A stretch of DNA of 64,000 nucleotides, from positions 53,414-117,413 of the forward strand of contig JAAVIC010000001.1 of the NCBI GenBank assembly GCA_014799385.1, given 5' to 3'. Both the position numbers and the translations under genes were made by a program. Of this stretch, positions 16,679-25,356 are shown in pieces. The stretch is from Oscillospiraceae bacterium (GTDB lineage Bacteria; Bacillota; Clostridia; Oscillospirales; Ruminococcaceae). A model generated the notes under the pieces. It saw only the letters and a program-made list of their open reading frames with translations. It did not search any database and was not told the origin of the DNA. Each line of letters begins with the position of its first letter. Positions within the stretch are counted from its first letter, which is position 1.

Positions 16679-17751
16679 TTAGCTCTCCTTTCTCAAATTG
16701 CTTAATTTATCAGCCATTTCGTTCTGGGTTGACGGGAATAAGTGCGCGTAACGGTATGTAATATCAATGCTCTCGTGACCGACCCTATCCGCGATCGCTA
16801 CCGCCGAAAAACCCATTTCAATAAGCAAACTTATGGCGCTGTGCCTCAGATCATGGATCCTTATGCGCTTTACGCCCGCCGCTTTTGAACCGCGCTCCAT
16901 TTCGTGCTTGAGGTAGTGCTTTGTGATTTGGAACAGTCTGTCGGTAGGCTGAATACCGTAAATCTGCCCGATGAAATCCTGTATCTCGTCCGAAAGAAAA
17001 TCGGGCATCTTAATTGTCCTCACGCTCTTAGCGGTTTTGGGATCGGTGATAATATCACGTCCTTTAATGCGCTGATAGGATTTTGTGATCGATACCGTCA
17101 TTTTCTCAAAATCAAAATCGGCAGGAGTAAGCGCTAGTAGCTCACCCTCGCGGATACCGCACCAATAAAGCACCTCAAACGCGTAATAAGACATAGGCTT
17201 ATCCATTACCGCTTCGGAGAATTTCTTATACTCGTCTTGCGTCCAGAAAAGCATTTCGCGCGACTTCTCCTTGCCCATATTTCCGGCTTTGGCGGCGAGA
17301 TTTGCCGACAAGCCGTAAAACTTCACCGCGTGATTGAAGATAGCGCTCATCTGATTATGTACCGTTTTTAAATACACCGGCGAATACGGTTTTCCGTTCT
17401 TGTCGGTCTGCCCATTATTTCATTCTGCCAAGCAATTATATCTTTGGCTTGAATGTCGCTGATTTTGCGATCTTTAAAATAGGGGAGTATTTTCGTACGG
17501 ATAATATGCTCCTTGGTGTGCCAAGTGTTCTCTTTGAGCCGCTTTTTGGTGTCCTCGGTGTAAACATCCACGAAACTCCCGAATGTCATATCAAGGTCTG
17601 ATGTGAGCTTGTTAAGTTGCTCCCGTTCCCAAGCCTGCGCATCGCGCTTTGTTGCAAATCCGCGCTTTTGGGTCTGTTTGCGCTCCCCCGTCCAATCCGT
17701 GAAACGGTAAACCGCGCGCCAGGTGCCGTTGCTGTCCTTATAAACTGCCAT
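16679..17751 (-). pseudogene. Tyrosine integrase of island A, one frameshift
   Basis: The first frame (17751-17368) holds the N-terminal arm-binding and core-binding domains (WRAVYRFTDWTGERKQTQKRGF). The second (17377-16679) holds the catalytic domain with Arg in CGIREGELLAL, then HDLRHSAISLL, GHESIDITYRYAHL (H-R-H-Y set). They join if one G is added to GGG at 17411-17413, giving NEIMGQTDKNGKPYSPVYLK and 357 residues. That is close to the 360 of the island B integrase, to which it aligns throughout. Without the shift neither half is a working recombinase, so island A is probably immobile on its own. A sequencing error in a homopolymer is the alternative. Confidence 0.85.
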
Positions 17752-17943
17752 TTAGTCCTTCCTTTCTGCGGGTGCTGTATATATCCGCTCCATAAAATAA
17801 GTCTTGGTCACTCTGCCCGAAATCGTCAGGAACCCTTTTTCTTTCAACTCGTTGTTAAGCTGTCTTACGATCTTGTAAGCATACGACTTGGAGATACCAA
17901 GGATTTCAGCGACTTCCTCAACCTTTATAAACGTGTTATTCAT
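17752..17943 (-). CDS. Small HTH protein, probable excisionase, island A
   Basis: 63 residues (FIKVEEVAEILGISKSYAYKIVRQLNNEL) with a MerR/excisionase-like helix-turn-helix. Its stop abuts the integrase start, the usual position of an xis gene. The island B protein at 27541-27753 is clearly homologous (ELAEIMGISNGHAYKLIREMN). It likely directs integrase toward excision or regulates the operon. The gene is transcribed away from the divergent repressor. Confidence 0.78.
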   Translation of the reverse strand: MNNTFIKVEEVAEILGISKSYAYKIVRQLNNELKEKGFLTISGRVTKTYFMERIYTAPAERKD

Positions 17944-18069
17944 TTACTCACCACCTTCCAAAGAATGATATTAAGCATATCCGCTTAGTGCTTAATTCTA
18001 TTATACTAAACATTTTTGCTTTTGTCAAGTGCTTTTTTGAAAAAATTAAACTTTTTTGCTAAATTTATC

Positions 18070-18099
18070 TTGACAACCCCATAACATCTATGTTATAAT
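18070..18099 (+). promoter_or_regulatory. Repressor promoter with palindromic operator, island A
   Basis: TTGACA (18070-18075) and TATAAT (18094-18099) with an 18-base spacer. Inside the spacer lies ATAACAT CT ATGTTAT (18081-18096), a perfect palindrome placed to block the promoter, so autoregulation by the XRE protein is likely. Confidence 0.7.
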
Positions 18100-18133
18100 A
18101 GATATATACACTGATGATAGGAGTTGATTTATT

Positions 18134-18658
18134 GTGGCAATAGGCGAAAGAATACGATTTATAAGAAATCTGCGCGGAATGACGCAGAAGTGGCTCGGCA
18201 TACAATCGGGCTTGACCGAGAAAACAGCCGATATTCGTATAGCGCAGTACGAAAGCGGTACACGTGTTCCCAAAGAAGACTTGACCGAGATGCTTGCAAA
18301 GGTTCTGGGCGTTTCTCCCACTGCTCTGAATGTTCCCGACATTGAGAGCTATATCGGCGTGATGCATACGCTGTTTGCACTTGAAGATTTGTACGCGCTG
18401 AAAATAGACGAGATCGACGGAGAGCCAATTATTCGTTTGAACAAGAACGCAGGGGAGTACACCCAAATGTTCAAGTTACTTCAGCTTTGGGCGAAAGCGG
18501 CAGCCAAACGGCGCGAAGGCGAAATCTCAAAAGAGGATTATGACGATTGGCGCTACAACTTCCCCGAACGCGACACATCTGGTTTGTTCCACAAAGTCGG
18601 AATTTCCGACAAATTGAATGAACTGCTTACCGAGGAACTTATGAAAAACCGAAAATAA
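18134..18658 (+). CDS. XRE-family repressor, island A
   Basis: 174 residues, GTG start behind AGGAG. The N-terminal HTH reads ERIRFIRNLRGMTQKWLGIQ...AQYESGTRVP. The rest is helical without protease or peptidase motifs. It is divergent from the xis-integrase operon, so it probably keeps integration and mobility genes off. An operator-like palindrome overlaps its own promoter. A strong intrinsic terminator follows. Confidence 0.85.
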   Translation: MAIGERIRFIRNLRGMTQKWLGIQSGLTEKTADIRIAQYESGTRVPKEDLTEMLAKVLGVSPTALNVPDIESYIGVMHTLFALEDLYALKIDEIDGEPIIRLNKNAGEYTQMFKLLQLWAKAAAKRREGEISKEDYDDWRYNFPERDTSGLFHKVGISDKLNELLTEELMKNRK

Positions 18659-18662
18659 AAAA

Positions 18663-18700
18663 GAGCTAACCGAACACCAAATCGGTTAGCTCTCATTTTT
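18663..18700 (+). terminator. Intrinsic terminator after island A repressor
   Basis: GAGCTAACCGA and TCGGTTAGCTC form an 11-bp stem, followed by TCATTTTT. Confidence 0.88.
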
Positions 18701-18717
18701 CATAAAATAATACAGTC

Positions 18718-18744
18718 GTTGCCAATGTTGCCAAATCGTTGCCA
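18718..18744 (+). repeat. Arm-type repeats, right end of island A
   Basis: Three copies of GTTGCCA (18718, 18727, 18738) in the same orientation as the two at the left end of the island. Confidence 0.62.
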
Positions 18745-18802
18745 TTTTGCTATCAAATATCTAGCAAATGGCTTTGTTAAGCCAACTTTCGAGCTTGCGG
18801 CG

Positions 18803-18815
18803 TTATTCCCACTCG
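18803..18815. other. Attachment core shared by islands A and B
   Basis: TTATTCCCACTCG, identical to 8126-8138. It marks the junction of the two islands. To its left are GTTGCCA repeats and to its right GAGGTCA repeats, so the repeat type changes exactly here. Confidence 0.72.
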
Positions 18816-18917
18816 GTATAGTAAAACTTTATTTTCGTGTTAAGTATTGATTTATTGTATTTTTATTTGTTGCAAGTCGCACTTTTTAACCGTATTTATT
18901 GTATTATTTATTTTTTT

Positions 18918-18935
18918 GAGGTCAAAGTGCGGTCA
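18918..18935 (+). repeat. Arm-type repeats, left end of island B
   Basis: GAGGTCA and GCGGTCA start 11 bases apart. The matching pair at the right end (29287-29304) keeps the same 11-base spacing. The second copy overlaps the stop codon of the ATPase gene. Confidence 0.62.
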
Positions 18936-21146
18936 GGAATCTCCCATCATCATATTGTAATGTGCCTCGTGTCCCATGCTAGTAAATATAGTTTTAAAAA
19001 TCTGCTTATATCGTTCTATTGAATCTGTGTAACTATCGATGAATAAATCATCGGGAATAGAGTGTGAGCCATCGTTTATCCAGCTTAACAGTGAACGACA
19101 TATCATCTTGTCCTCTATCGTGGTAAATGATTCAATGATTGTGTCATCTTTAGTTTTGCCAAGTATGCTGAAATAGTTTTCTAATATTCTTCGCATTATG
19201 TTTTGTGTGGTTACCAATGATGCACTCGCATTGTTTTTCAACTCCTGCCACAGCAATTCATACGATGTTTTTATCGGATTATTTCTTTTATATGCTGTTA
19301 TCATAGAAATATTTTTATCTTTGCTGATAATCCAATAATTTATGTCATTGCAAATCTGCATTCTCCCGTCAACAAAAGATGTTTCTTTGTGGAAGAACAC
19401 ATTATGAGTAAATATAAAAACTTGTTCAACATCTGAATTCCCATCTCGGACATCTTTTATAAGTCCTTTAACTAAAGAACTTACTATATATAAAATGGTA
19501 CTATCAAGGCTACAGATAGGGTCATCTAGCACCAAAATTTTACGCGATGAGACTTTTGATATATCAATAGAACCTTTTGCAAACTGCAAAAAATAAAGAA
19601 AAGATATAAACGTTTCTTCTCCCTCGCTTAACGTATTTGAAGCGAGAGTTCCGTCCATACGCTGAATTTGGTATGCGTTCTTTTGAGTTGGCGATGGAAC
19701 TATTTGGAAATTTGTAAAACCATAGCTTTTTAACGAGCGATTGATTTCGTCAACAGTTGGTTGGACACTGGTTATATTTTTCCCAGCCTCAACAATTAGT
19801 TGATCTAAATCATCAAGTTGATCTTTGCCTTTATTTATTGCATCCTGCATTCCTTTTTTGGCTTTACTTATATTAGCAATATCTTTCAAATATTCTGATA
19901 TTAAGTCTTGATTTTCGTTCAATACGAATGCCCAGATATCTGATATTAGAGCGTTTTTTTCAACCGAATAGTTATCAACTATTTCATTATGTTTGATGAT
20001 AGTATTGTTTCCATCCACAATTAGAGCGCATATTGCTTTAGCAGTTTCATAGGTTTCTGTTAATGTGATAGCTCTACTAGGCTCACTTTCCTTTATAGCC
20101 ATTTCTGACATATTTCTAAAGTAGCTTTCTTGAAGTAATTTCATCAAAGGTAACAGCTTATCCATGTCAATGTTTGCAGCAAAATATGTGTTTACCTCTG
20201 CTTTTAGCAAGTTAATATATTGAATCATTTTCTCAGTATGTATATTGTATTGCCCGATATAATCTTTGATAACATAAATATCGTGTTCATATTCTCCGCT
20301 AAAAAAAGCGTCAAGCTGATTTCTAAATTCAGGTGAGATAGTTTGCTTTTGGCAAAAAGGGCATATTTCATTATCTTTAATATGCTTCCGCCCTTGATTT
20401 ACCCAGTCTGCATTATCCAATGCCTCGATAAGCCTTGCTATTGGGATATCCTTATTTCCTACAACAATTTTTTGCCAAATAGTGCTTGACTCAATTTCAC
20501 AAATTTTATTAATTATCTCATCTGTAATAACAGGTATGATAGCGCATTTTTCTGGCTTTTTAGCAAATAGAGTTTTGGCTCTTTGTACCAAATCTTCTCT
20601 GTTTTCAACAGTTGCAGTGGTATGCTTAAATTGTTTAATAACCTCGTCGCGAAAGCGGTCTTTACTATTCCTAAAACCAGCAAACGCTTCCTGAAAATCC
20701 GATTCGTTTCGTTTAAGTATCTTATCCCATACATTTTCTTTAAAGGTATCGGAGCATTTCTTTTCCTCCTCACATTTTTTCCTTAATGACTTTTCTCGAT
20801 TTGTTAAATCTTCGCATTTGTCATCCCGTTGTTTTTTTAATTCTTCAAGAGCCTTTATATCATCCATAGTTGCTTGTCCAAGGGTGAAAACGCCATCTAT
20901 GCTTTCTTGAATGTTATGTGCACGAAAATCACGGTTATAAACAAGCACATCAACCGCTGTTCCACTTTCCCATTCTACTTCACACTCAGAATATTTAGGC
21001 TCAGTAGGATTATTCAAAAAACTGCTGATTGTAGATTTACCACTTCCATTAGGTCCATAGAAAAAATTGACTTTTTGGCAATCTTCAATTACCGCACCTT
21101 CTGAGGAATATGTTGCACAGTTTTTCATTTTTATTGTTTTGATCAT
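18933..21146 (-). CDS. AAA ATPase of the RloC/PrrC (AAA_13) type, candidate anticodon nuclease
   Basis: 737 residues from the ATG at 21146, which has AAAGG eight bases upstream. Walker A is YGPNGSGKST (30-39). A central coiled coil contains a CPFC zinc-hook-like motif. The ABC signature is LSEGEETFISF and Walker B is KILVLDDPICSLDS; THNVFFHKE may be the H-loop. The C-terminal region has RRILE followed by NDGSH about 39 residues on, matching the R-xxx-E...H layout of PrrC/RloC tRNA anticodon nucleases. That activity is an inference. It follows the NgoBV-like R-M pair on the same strand, as PrrC follows type I R-M genes, and may act as a back-up when restriction fails. Confidence 0.78.
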   Translation of the reverse strand: MIKTIKMKNCATYSSEGAVIEDCQKVNFFYGPNGSGKSTISSFLNNPTEPKYSECEVEWESGTAVDVLVYNRDFRAHNIQESIDGVFTLGQATMDDIKALEELKKQRDDKCEDLTNREKSLRKKCEEEKKCSDTFKENVWDKILKRNESDFQEAFAGFRNSKDRFRDEVIKQFKHTTATVENREDLVQRAKTLFAKKPEKCAIIPVITDEIINKICEIESSTIWQKIVVGNKDIPIARLIEALDNADWVNQGRKHIKDNEICPFCQKQTISPEFRNQLDAFFSGEYEHDIYVIKDYIGQYNIHTEKMIQYINLLKAEVNTYFAANIDMDKLLPLMKLLQESYFRNMSEMAIKESEPSRAITLTETYETAKAICALIVDGNNTIIKHNEIVDNYSVEKNALISDIWAFVLNENQDLISEYLKDIANISKAKKGMQDAINKGKDQLDDLDQLIVEAGKNITSVQPTVDEINRSLKSYGFTNFQIVPSPTQKNAYQIQRMDGTLASNTLSEGEETFISFLYFLQFAKGSIDISKVSSRKILVLDDPICSLDSTILYIVSSLVKGLIKDVRDGNSDVEQVFIFTHNVFFHKETSFVDGRMQICNDINYWIISKDKNISMITAYKRNNPIKTSYELLWQELKNNASASLVTTQNIMRRILENYFSILGKTKDDTIIESFTTIEDKMICRSLLSWINDGSHSIPDDLFIDSYTDSIERYKQIFKTIFTSMGHEAHYNMMMGDS

Positions 21147-21290
21147 GGTAATTACCTTTCTAACATACCATATATAATCTTTAATGTCCAATGTTAAATT
21201 GGAGTAAGTGCCTATTTTACATAATAACGGTAGGTTTGATAATGGTGGGAGTGGGGAAACAATTCTTTGATAACTATACCAAACAAATGT

Positions 21291-22016
21291 TTATTTCCTA
21301 TATTTATCAGCTATATCATCCCAACGAGGAATAGAAAGCTTTATGCCATAAAACCTTTCATAACTCGTCAGAAATTTCTTTTTCCAAGAAGCAGCATTAT
21401 CATGCGTTTTGGGATTTTGATAGACTGTTTCCTCAATAGCGGCAATAAAGTCTTCAAGGCAGGAAAACATTGGGAAATTGCCCTTTTTAACACTATACCA
21501 AAGTCCTGGGCGAATTTTATGTACCACTCCCTGTTTTACTTGAAGATTTATAGCCCAATCCTCCATACAACGAGTGATTTCCCATACTTTTTTGAGCCAA
21601 ACGTCTTTAATGGTTACAATGCCATCGTCACTCATATCATAACCGAAAATCAAATAATCTACATCAAGCATATACGGTTTCTCGATAATTTCTTCTTCAT
21701 ACATTCTGAAATCAGCAATATCAAAACCTGGACTTGCAGAACGATTAAATGCCTTAACCTCTAACAAATCTCTCGTCTTATCATCAGGGTTTAAGAAGAA
21801 ATCAGGCGGCATTTGCGTGTTTTCCGATGGAGCATACTCAATACCACGTTTATCAAGCCAACCTTGTAGCCATTCCTGTATAATATTGCCCACAACATCC
21901 TTTTGCTTAACAATGATGTTGACATCACCCAAGAAAAATTTTATCTGTCCTTGGAGTTCGAGGATTTTATCCTCATTAATAAGTTTATTATAAACCTCTT
22001 GCGCCGTCAATCTCAT
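21291..22016 (-). CDS. NgoBV-family type II restriction endonuclease
   Basis: 241 residues (LTAQEVYNKLINEDKIL; NIIQEWLQGWLDKRGI). A PD-(D/E)xK core is visible: Asp72 in PPDFFLN and Glu86-x-Lys88 in LLEVKAF, then DVDYLIFGYDM. These fit the NgoBV/NlaIV family, whose members cut GGNNCC; specificity here is inferred. Its start lies ten bases after the stop of the matching methyltransferase, with GAGG as ribosome site. The frame is intact, unlike the island A nuclease. Cleavage would be in the cytosol on unmodified DNA. Confidence 0.82.
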   Translation of the reverse strand: MRLTAQEVYNKLINEDKILELQGQIKFFLGDVNIIVKQKDVVGNIIQEWLQGWLDKRGIEYAPSENTQMPPDFFLNPDDKTRDLLEVKAFNRSASPGFDIADFRMYEEEIIEKPYMLDVDYLIFGYDMSDDGIVTIKDVWLKKVWEITRCMEDWAINLQVKQGVVHKIRPGLWYSVKKGNFPMFSCLEDFIAAIEETVYQNPKTHDNAASWKKKFLTSYERFYGIKLSIPRWDDIADKYRK

Positions 22017-22026
22017 AACTTATACC

Positions 22027-23310
22027 TCACAAAATACAATCTAATAGCCTGTCCGCAACCGCTTGAATAACCGGAACGACAACGGTATTACCTAATAAAT
22101 CGTATCCGTTTTCCAAGGTGGTATCAAGTTTATATGTATCAGGATAGCCAAACAATCGCAACCCCTCACGCAAAGTTAATGTGCGAAGTCCATTGCCATC
22201 AACTACAAACAAGTGCTGCATATCCATAGCTACGAGGGTAGGCGCTATATCTTTCGGATCCAGCACTTTATTTATCTCAAATGACATCTTGCCCGCCACA
22301 ATATTATATCCTTTTGGAAGTGATTTGTCTTGAATACGTTTGTTCTCGACTTTCTTCTTGGGATATTCCATTTTAAGATAACCCTTTTTAACAAGATCAT
22401 CAAGCATTGGCTTCAGATCCTTAAAGTTGCAGAATGACTTTATATGCTTAAGTGTCAGCGGCATACCATCCATCCAGTCAATACCATATTCCTCAGCCCA
22501 TTTTTTCTTGCGGCGTTCCTTTAGCATAATATTAAGCAGTTCCTTTTGCTGAGCGGACACTGCCCCCTTATATTCAATATCCCAACTATGAATATTGTTA
22601 TCTCCACCTCGCTTATCTTTGATTGATTTTCCATACAGTTCATCAATAGTGTAATGACTTAATACAAGTTTAACGAATGAGCTATCCGATACGGGCAATC
22701 CCTGTTCAAGTACCGATTTTAGCGCTTTTTTGGTGTGCTTAAATTTTTCCAAATTTGGCTCTTTTGCCTTTGTGCCAACAATGTAAATGCGCTTTCTGTC
22801 TTGCGGAACACCAAAATTTTTAGCATTGAGAACTCTCCACGAGACCTTGTAACCAAGGTCATCAAGGGTTTCTAAAATTGTCGATAATGTTCTGCCAACT
22901 TTATCAGTAGGCTTTTCTCTGTCGTGATTAACAAGTCCCTCAACATTTTCAAGAATAAATCCCAATGGCTGTTTTTCTCTTAAAATACGAGCTACCTCAA
23001 AAAACAGTGTACCGCGTGTGTCCTCAAAACCCAATCTTTTTCCCGCAGCAGAAAACGCTTGACAGGGAAAACCTGCAAGCAAAATATCAAAATCAGGAAT
23101 TTGCGAAGTAGCTATTTGAGTAATATCGCCGCTTATGACCTCACCAGGATGATTTTGCTTTAATACATCAACAGCATAAGTCTTGATTTCGGAAGTAAAA
23201 ACACATTCCGTCAATATCCCCCTTGCCTCGCAAGCGAGTTCAAAACCTTTTCTTATGCCGCCTATTCCCGCAAAAAGGTCGATAAACCGTATTTTTTCCT
23301 TAATGCTCAT
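22027..23310 (-). CDS. DNA (cytosine-5) methyltransferase, NgoBV/NlaIV type
   Basis: 427 residues from the ATG at 23310, five bases after GAGGAG. Motif I is IDLFAGIGGIRKGFELA, motif IV AGFPCQAFS with Cys83, motif VI ENVEGLV, motif VIII QDRKRIYIVG, and the C-terminus has LTLREGLRLFGYPD and LLGNTVVVPV. A long variable region (about 190-330) should carry target recognition. It protects host DNA from the nuclease encoded next. A good promoter with an overlapping palindrome lies upstream. Fully intact. Confidence 0.93.
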   Translation of the reverse strand: MSIKEKIRFIDLFAGIGGIRKGFELACEARGILTECVFTSEIKTYAVDVLKQNHPGEVISGDITQIATSQIPDFDILLAGFPCQAFSAAGKRLGFEDTRGTLFFEVARILREKQPLGFILENVEGLVNHDREKPTDKVGRTLSTILETLDDLGYKVSWRVLNAKNFGVPQDRKRIYIVGTKAKEPNLEKFKHTKKALKSVLEQGLPVSDSSFVKLVLSHYTIDELYGKSIKDKRGGDNNIHSWDIEYKGAVSAQQKELLNIMLKERRKKKWAEEYGIDWMDGMPLTLKHIKSFCNFKDLKPMLDDLVKKGYLKMEYPKKKVENKRIQDKSLPKGYNIVAGKMSFEINKVLDPKDIAPTLVAMDMQHLFVVDGNGLRTLTLREGLRLFGYPDTYKLDTTLENGYDLLGNTVVVPVIQAVADRLLDCIL

Positions 23311-23353
23311 AGCTCTCCTCGCAATCGTCAATACGAAATATATACTTAATAAT

Positions 23354-23382
23354 ATTTTATCACAAAATGACTAAAAAGTCAA
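23354..23382 (-). promoter_or_regulatory. Promoter and operator-like palindrome of island B R-M operon
   Basis: On the minus strand TTGACT (23382-23377) and TAAAAT (23359-23354) are 17 bases apart. TGACT AAAA AGTCA (23368-23381) is a perfect palindrome over the -35, a plausible site for autoregulation. Confidence 0.62.
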
Positions 23383-23467
23383 TATCATAACATCTTTTTT
23401 TGACTACAACTTTTTCACATTCGAAAAGGCTACTGCAAATATACATATTTGAAAAGAAAATATAGGG

Positions 23468-23494
23468 CGGCGTTCCTCTCGAAACGCCGTTTTA
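23468..23494. terminator. Hairpin between relaxase and R-M genes, island B
   Basis: CGGCGTT and AACGCCG enclose an eight-base loop, followed on the plus strand by GTTTTAT. It lies just downstream of the relaxase and may separate the two transcripts. Confidence 0.5.
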
Positions 23495-23497
23495 TCA

Positions 23498-24859
23498 TTA
23501 TTTATGTAGTCTTTTAGTCGGATTGAGAAACGCCTGTAGCTTCTCCACCAGCCCCAAACTTTTGATAAACTCCATAACTCGATCAAGTTTTCGTTGGAGG
23601 TTATCCCTCTCCGACCGTAGCTTGGCAATAGCCATTTGTCCGTAAACCGATTGTAATTTTCCGTTCTCGGCTCTAAGTTCGTAGTTCTGCTCCGTCAGCT
23701 GTTCTTTTTCGGCGGTGAGAGTTTGGTTTTGCGTTTCAAGAGCCGTGATCCGTGATCGCAAGCTGTTTTCCTTGCTCTCGGCGGCAATCTGTTTCTTAGC
23801 GAGGTCGGTGATTTTATCATAATCGTCACGCGCCATTGTGATCTTGCCACCGAAAACCGTCTTGCCTGTTTCAATGTTGTCTATCACCCTGATCTGCGCT
23901 GTCTTTTCCGCACTAGTTTTCAACAATGCTTGGTGGTCGGCAAGTTCAGCGGACGTTTCCAAAAGTTTGGTGCTCTTTTCGGAGAGTTCCGTTTCAAGCT
24001 GTTTCGCGGTTTCACGCTTTTCTTGTAGCTCCGACCCAAGCTGTTCGAGTTCGGTTTCCGCGCTTTCAATCGCCTTTTCTCTCCATTCTAAAATCAGGCT
24101 CTTGTTGCCAATTTCGTTGTCAAGTTGCTTGACTTCTTGCCGCTGTTCCTCGGCTTTTTCTTTCAGCTCGGCATACTCTTTGTATTGCTCAACGGTAAGA
24201 CTGCCGCGGGATTTTTCGGGAGCGGAAATTTCAATTCCGTGTTCCTTGCAAATCTGTTCTAAAACTGCGCGTTCAGCCAATCTCCAACGATTGATCGCGT
24301 CCTTGCCCGTGCCATAGCCCATTTCTTTCAGAGCCTGCGCCAATCCATTCTGCGTATCAACGCCTTGTTTGTAGTGACCTACGGGAATATAGTCAATGTG
24401 CAGATGCGGAGTTCGCTCGTCCAAATGCAGAACAGAAAAGAAAACGTGAAAATTCGGATTTCGAGTCGCAAAACCTTTTATGTATTCGGTAAGGCACTCG
24501 GCGGCGATCTGTCCGTCGGGAGAGCCGACACCCGTATCGTCCATTGTTCCTATCTGGACAACATCTTCATAAAAGCTCTTTCGTTTGTCTGCCGAGGTAA
24601 CGACATACGGCGGCGGAGTTTTCCGATTAAAGGCGTGTTCGAAATAGCTCGTGGATATTCGGCGATCGGCGCGTTTCTGCTTAGCATTATACCGTTCAAC
24701 CGCCGCGCCGAAAATTTCATTATATGCTTGATCAATTGGTTGGTCAACGAATGTCACGTTATCTTTCGTTCGCGACACGTCCACATTTGCAGCACTGAAT
24801 GTCCGCTTGTTGTGTGTTAAGCTGCCTTTGCCTTGGCAATGGGAAATCGTTTTTGCCAT
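23498..24859 (-). CDS. Pre/Mob-type relaxase, island B
   Basis: 453 residues, intact, ATG behind AAAGGAG. N-terminus ISHCQGKGSLTHNKRTFSA and VERYNAKQKRADRRI match the island A relaxase. The HxH motif is RTPHLHIDYIPVG near residue 150. From about residue 230 a long coiled coil runs to the end, interrupted by the conserved block IDNIETGKTVFGGKITM. It would nick the oriT-like region just upstream and pilot the strand through a helper conjugation system, since no type IV secretion genes are present. It could act on island A in trans if the oriT sequences are similar enough. Confidence 0.88.
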   Translation of the reverse strand: MAKTISHCQGKGSLTHNKRTFSAANVDVSRTKDNVTFVDQPIDQAYNEIFGAAVERYNAKQKRADRRISTSYFEHAFNRKTPPPYVVTSADKRKSFYEDVVQIGTMDDTGVGSPDGQIAAECLTEYIKGFATRNPNFHVFFSVLHLDERTPHLHIDYIPVGHYKQGVDTQNGLAQALKEMGYGTGKDAINRWRLAERAVLEQICKEHGIEISAPEKSRGSLTVEQYKEYAELKEKAEEQRQEVKQLDNEIGNKSLILEWREKAIESAETELEQLGSELQEKRETAKQLETELSEKSTKLLETSAELADHQALLKTSAEKTAQIRVIDNIETGKTVFGGKITMARDDYDKITDLAKKQIAAESKENSLRSRITALETQNQTLTAEKEQLTEQNYELRAENGKLQSVYGQMAIAKLRSERDNLQRKLDRVMEFIKSLGLVEKLQAFLNPTKRLHK

Positions 24860-24908
24860 AACATCATCTCCTTTCGTTGGGTAACTTCATTTTAGCCGCG
24901 CTCTTTTT

Positions 24909-25030
24909 ACTTTCGTGCCGAAAGTAACGCTATAGTACCTTTGACAGCAATTTCCGCTATGCTACAATCACTATCAAAGGTACAGGCGCTCTCCGAGGGG
25001 CAAAGGGGCACTGCGCCCCCTTTGCAATCC
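24909..25030. other. Probable origin of transfer, island B
   Basis: Palindrome ACTTTCG/CGAAAGT (24909-24926), then TACCTTTGA (24936-24944)/TCAAAGGTA (24974-24982), then GCAAAGGGG/CCCCTTTGC (25000-25024) and AATCCCCC. On the minus strand ACTATAGCGTTACTTT resembles RSA-type nick sites of Pre/Mob plasmids. Order and spacing parallel island A. Confidence 0.6.
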
Positions 25031-25106
25031 CCCACTTTCACAGCCCTCCGAAAATCGGCGGCGCTGAAAAGAAAATTTACGATGAAATTTTCTTTCGGTT
25101 CTGATC

Positions 25107-25262
25107 TTAATCGAACAGTCCGCAGTCGGCATACAGATTATCTTCGTAGAGTTCCCAGAAAGTCATCGGCGGTTTTCGAGCCGCCCGTTTCTTTGTGCGT
25201 GTGAGAAGATATGCCGTCCCAACTCCTACCGCAAGGGTTATTGTAGTTATAATCAGTTTCAT
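25107..25262 (-). CDS. Tiny membrane protein conserved in both islands (B copy)
   Basis: 51 residues: hydrophobic helix (LIITTITLAVGVGTAYLL), basic patch (RTKKRAARK) and MTFWELYEDN, the same arrangement as 13692-13841. AAGGAG precedes the ATG. Here it lies between the RepA-like ATPase and the oriT; in island A it follows the relaxase, so it moved but was kept. Function unknown. Confidence 0.72.
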   Translation of the reverse strand: MKLIITTITLAVGVGTAYLLTRTKKRAARKPPMTFWELYEDNLYADCGLFD

Positions 25263-25283
25263 TTGATACTCCTTTCAAATTCC

Positions 25284-25356
25284 GTGACGGTCGTGACGAT
25301 GGTGTCGATGTTTTTGAACGCGGATGCGGTATGTAAAACATCGTCACGACCGTCAC
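25284..25356. repeat. Perfect 18-bp inverted repeat at the end of the RepA-like gene
   Basis: GTGACGGTCGTGACGATG (25284-25301) and its exact complement (25339-25356) flank 37 bases. A further ATCGTCACG lies at 25359-25367, so the CGTGACG unit is reiterated. The right arm covers the stop codon of the restored RepA frame. Candidate replication origin or iteron-type binding site for the adjacent ATPase. Confidence 0.65.

Noticed and set aside
16679..17751. Programmed frameshift in the island A integrase
   Set aside because: The shift site is ATA ATG GGC with no good slippery heptamer or stimulatory hairpin, and the island B integrase is read in one frame; a deletion is simpler.
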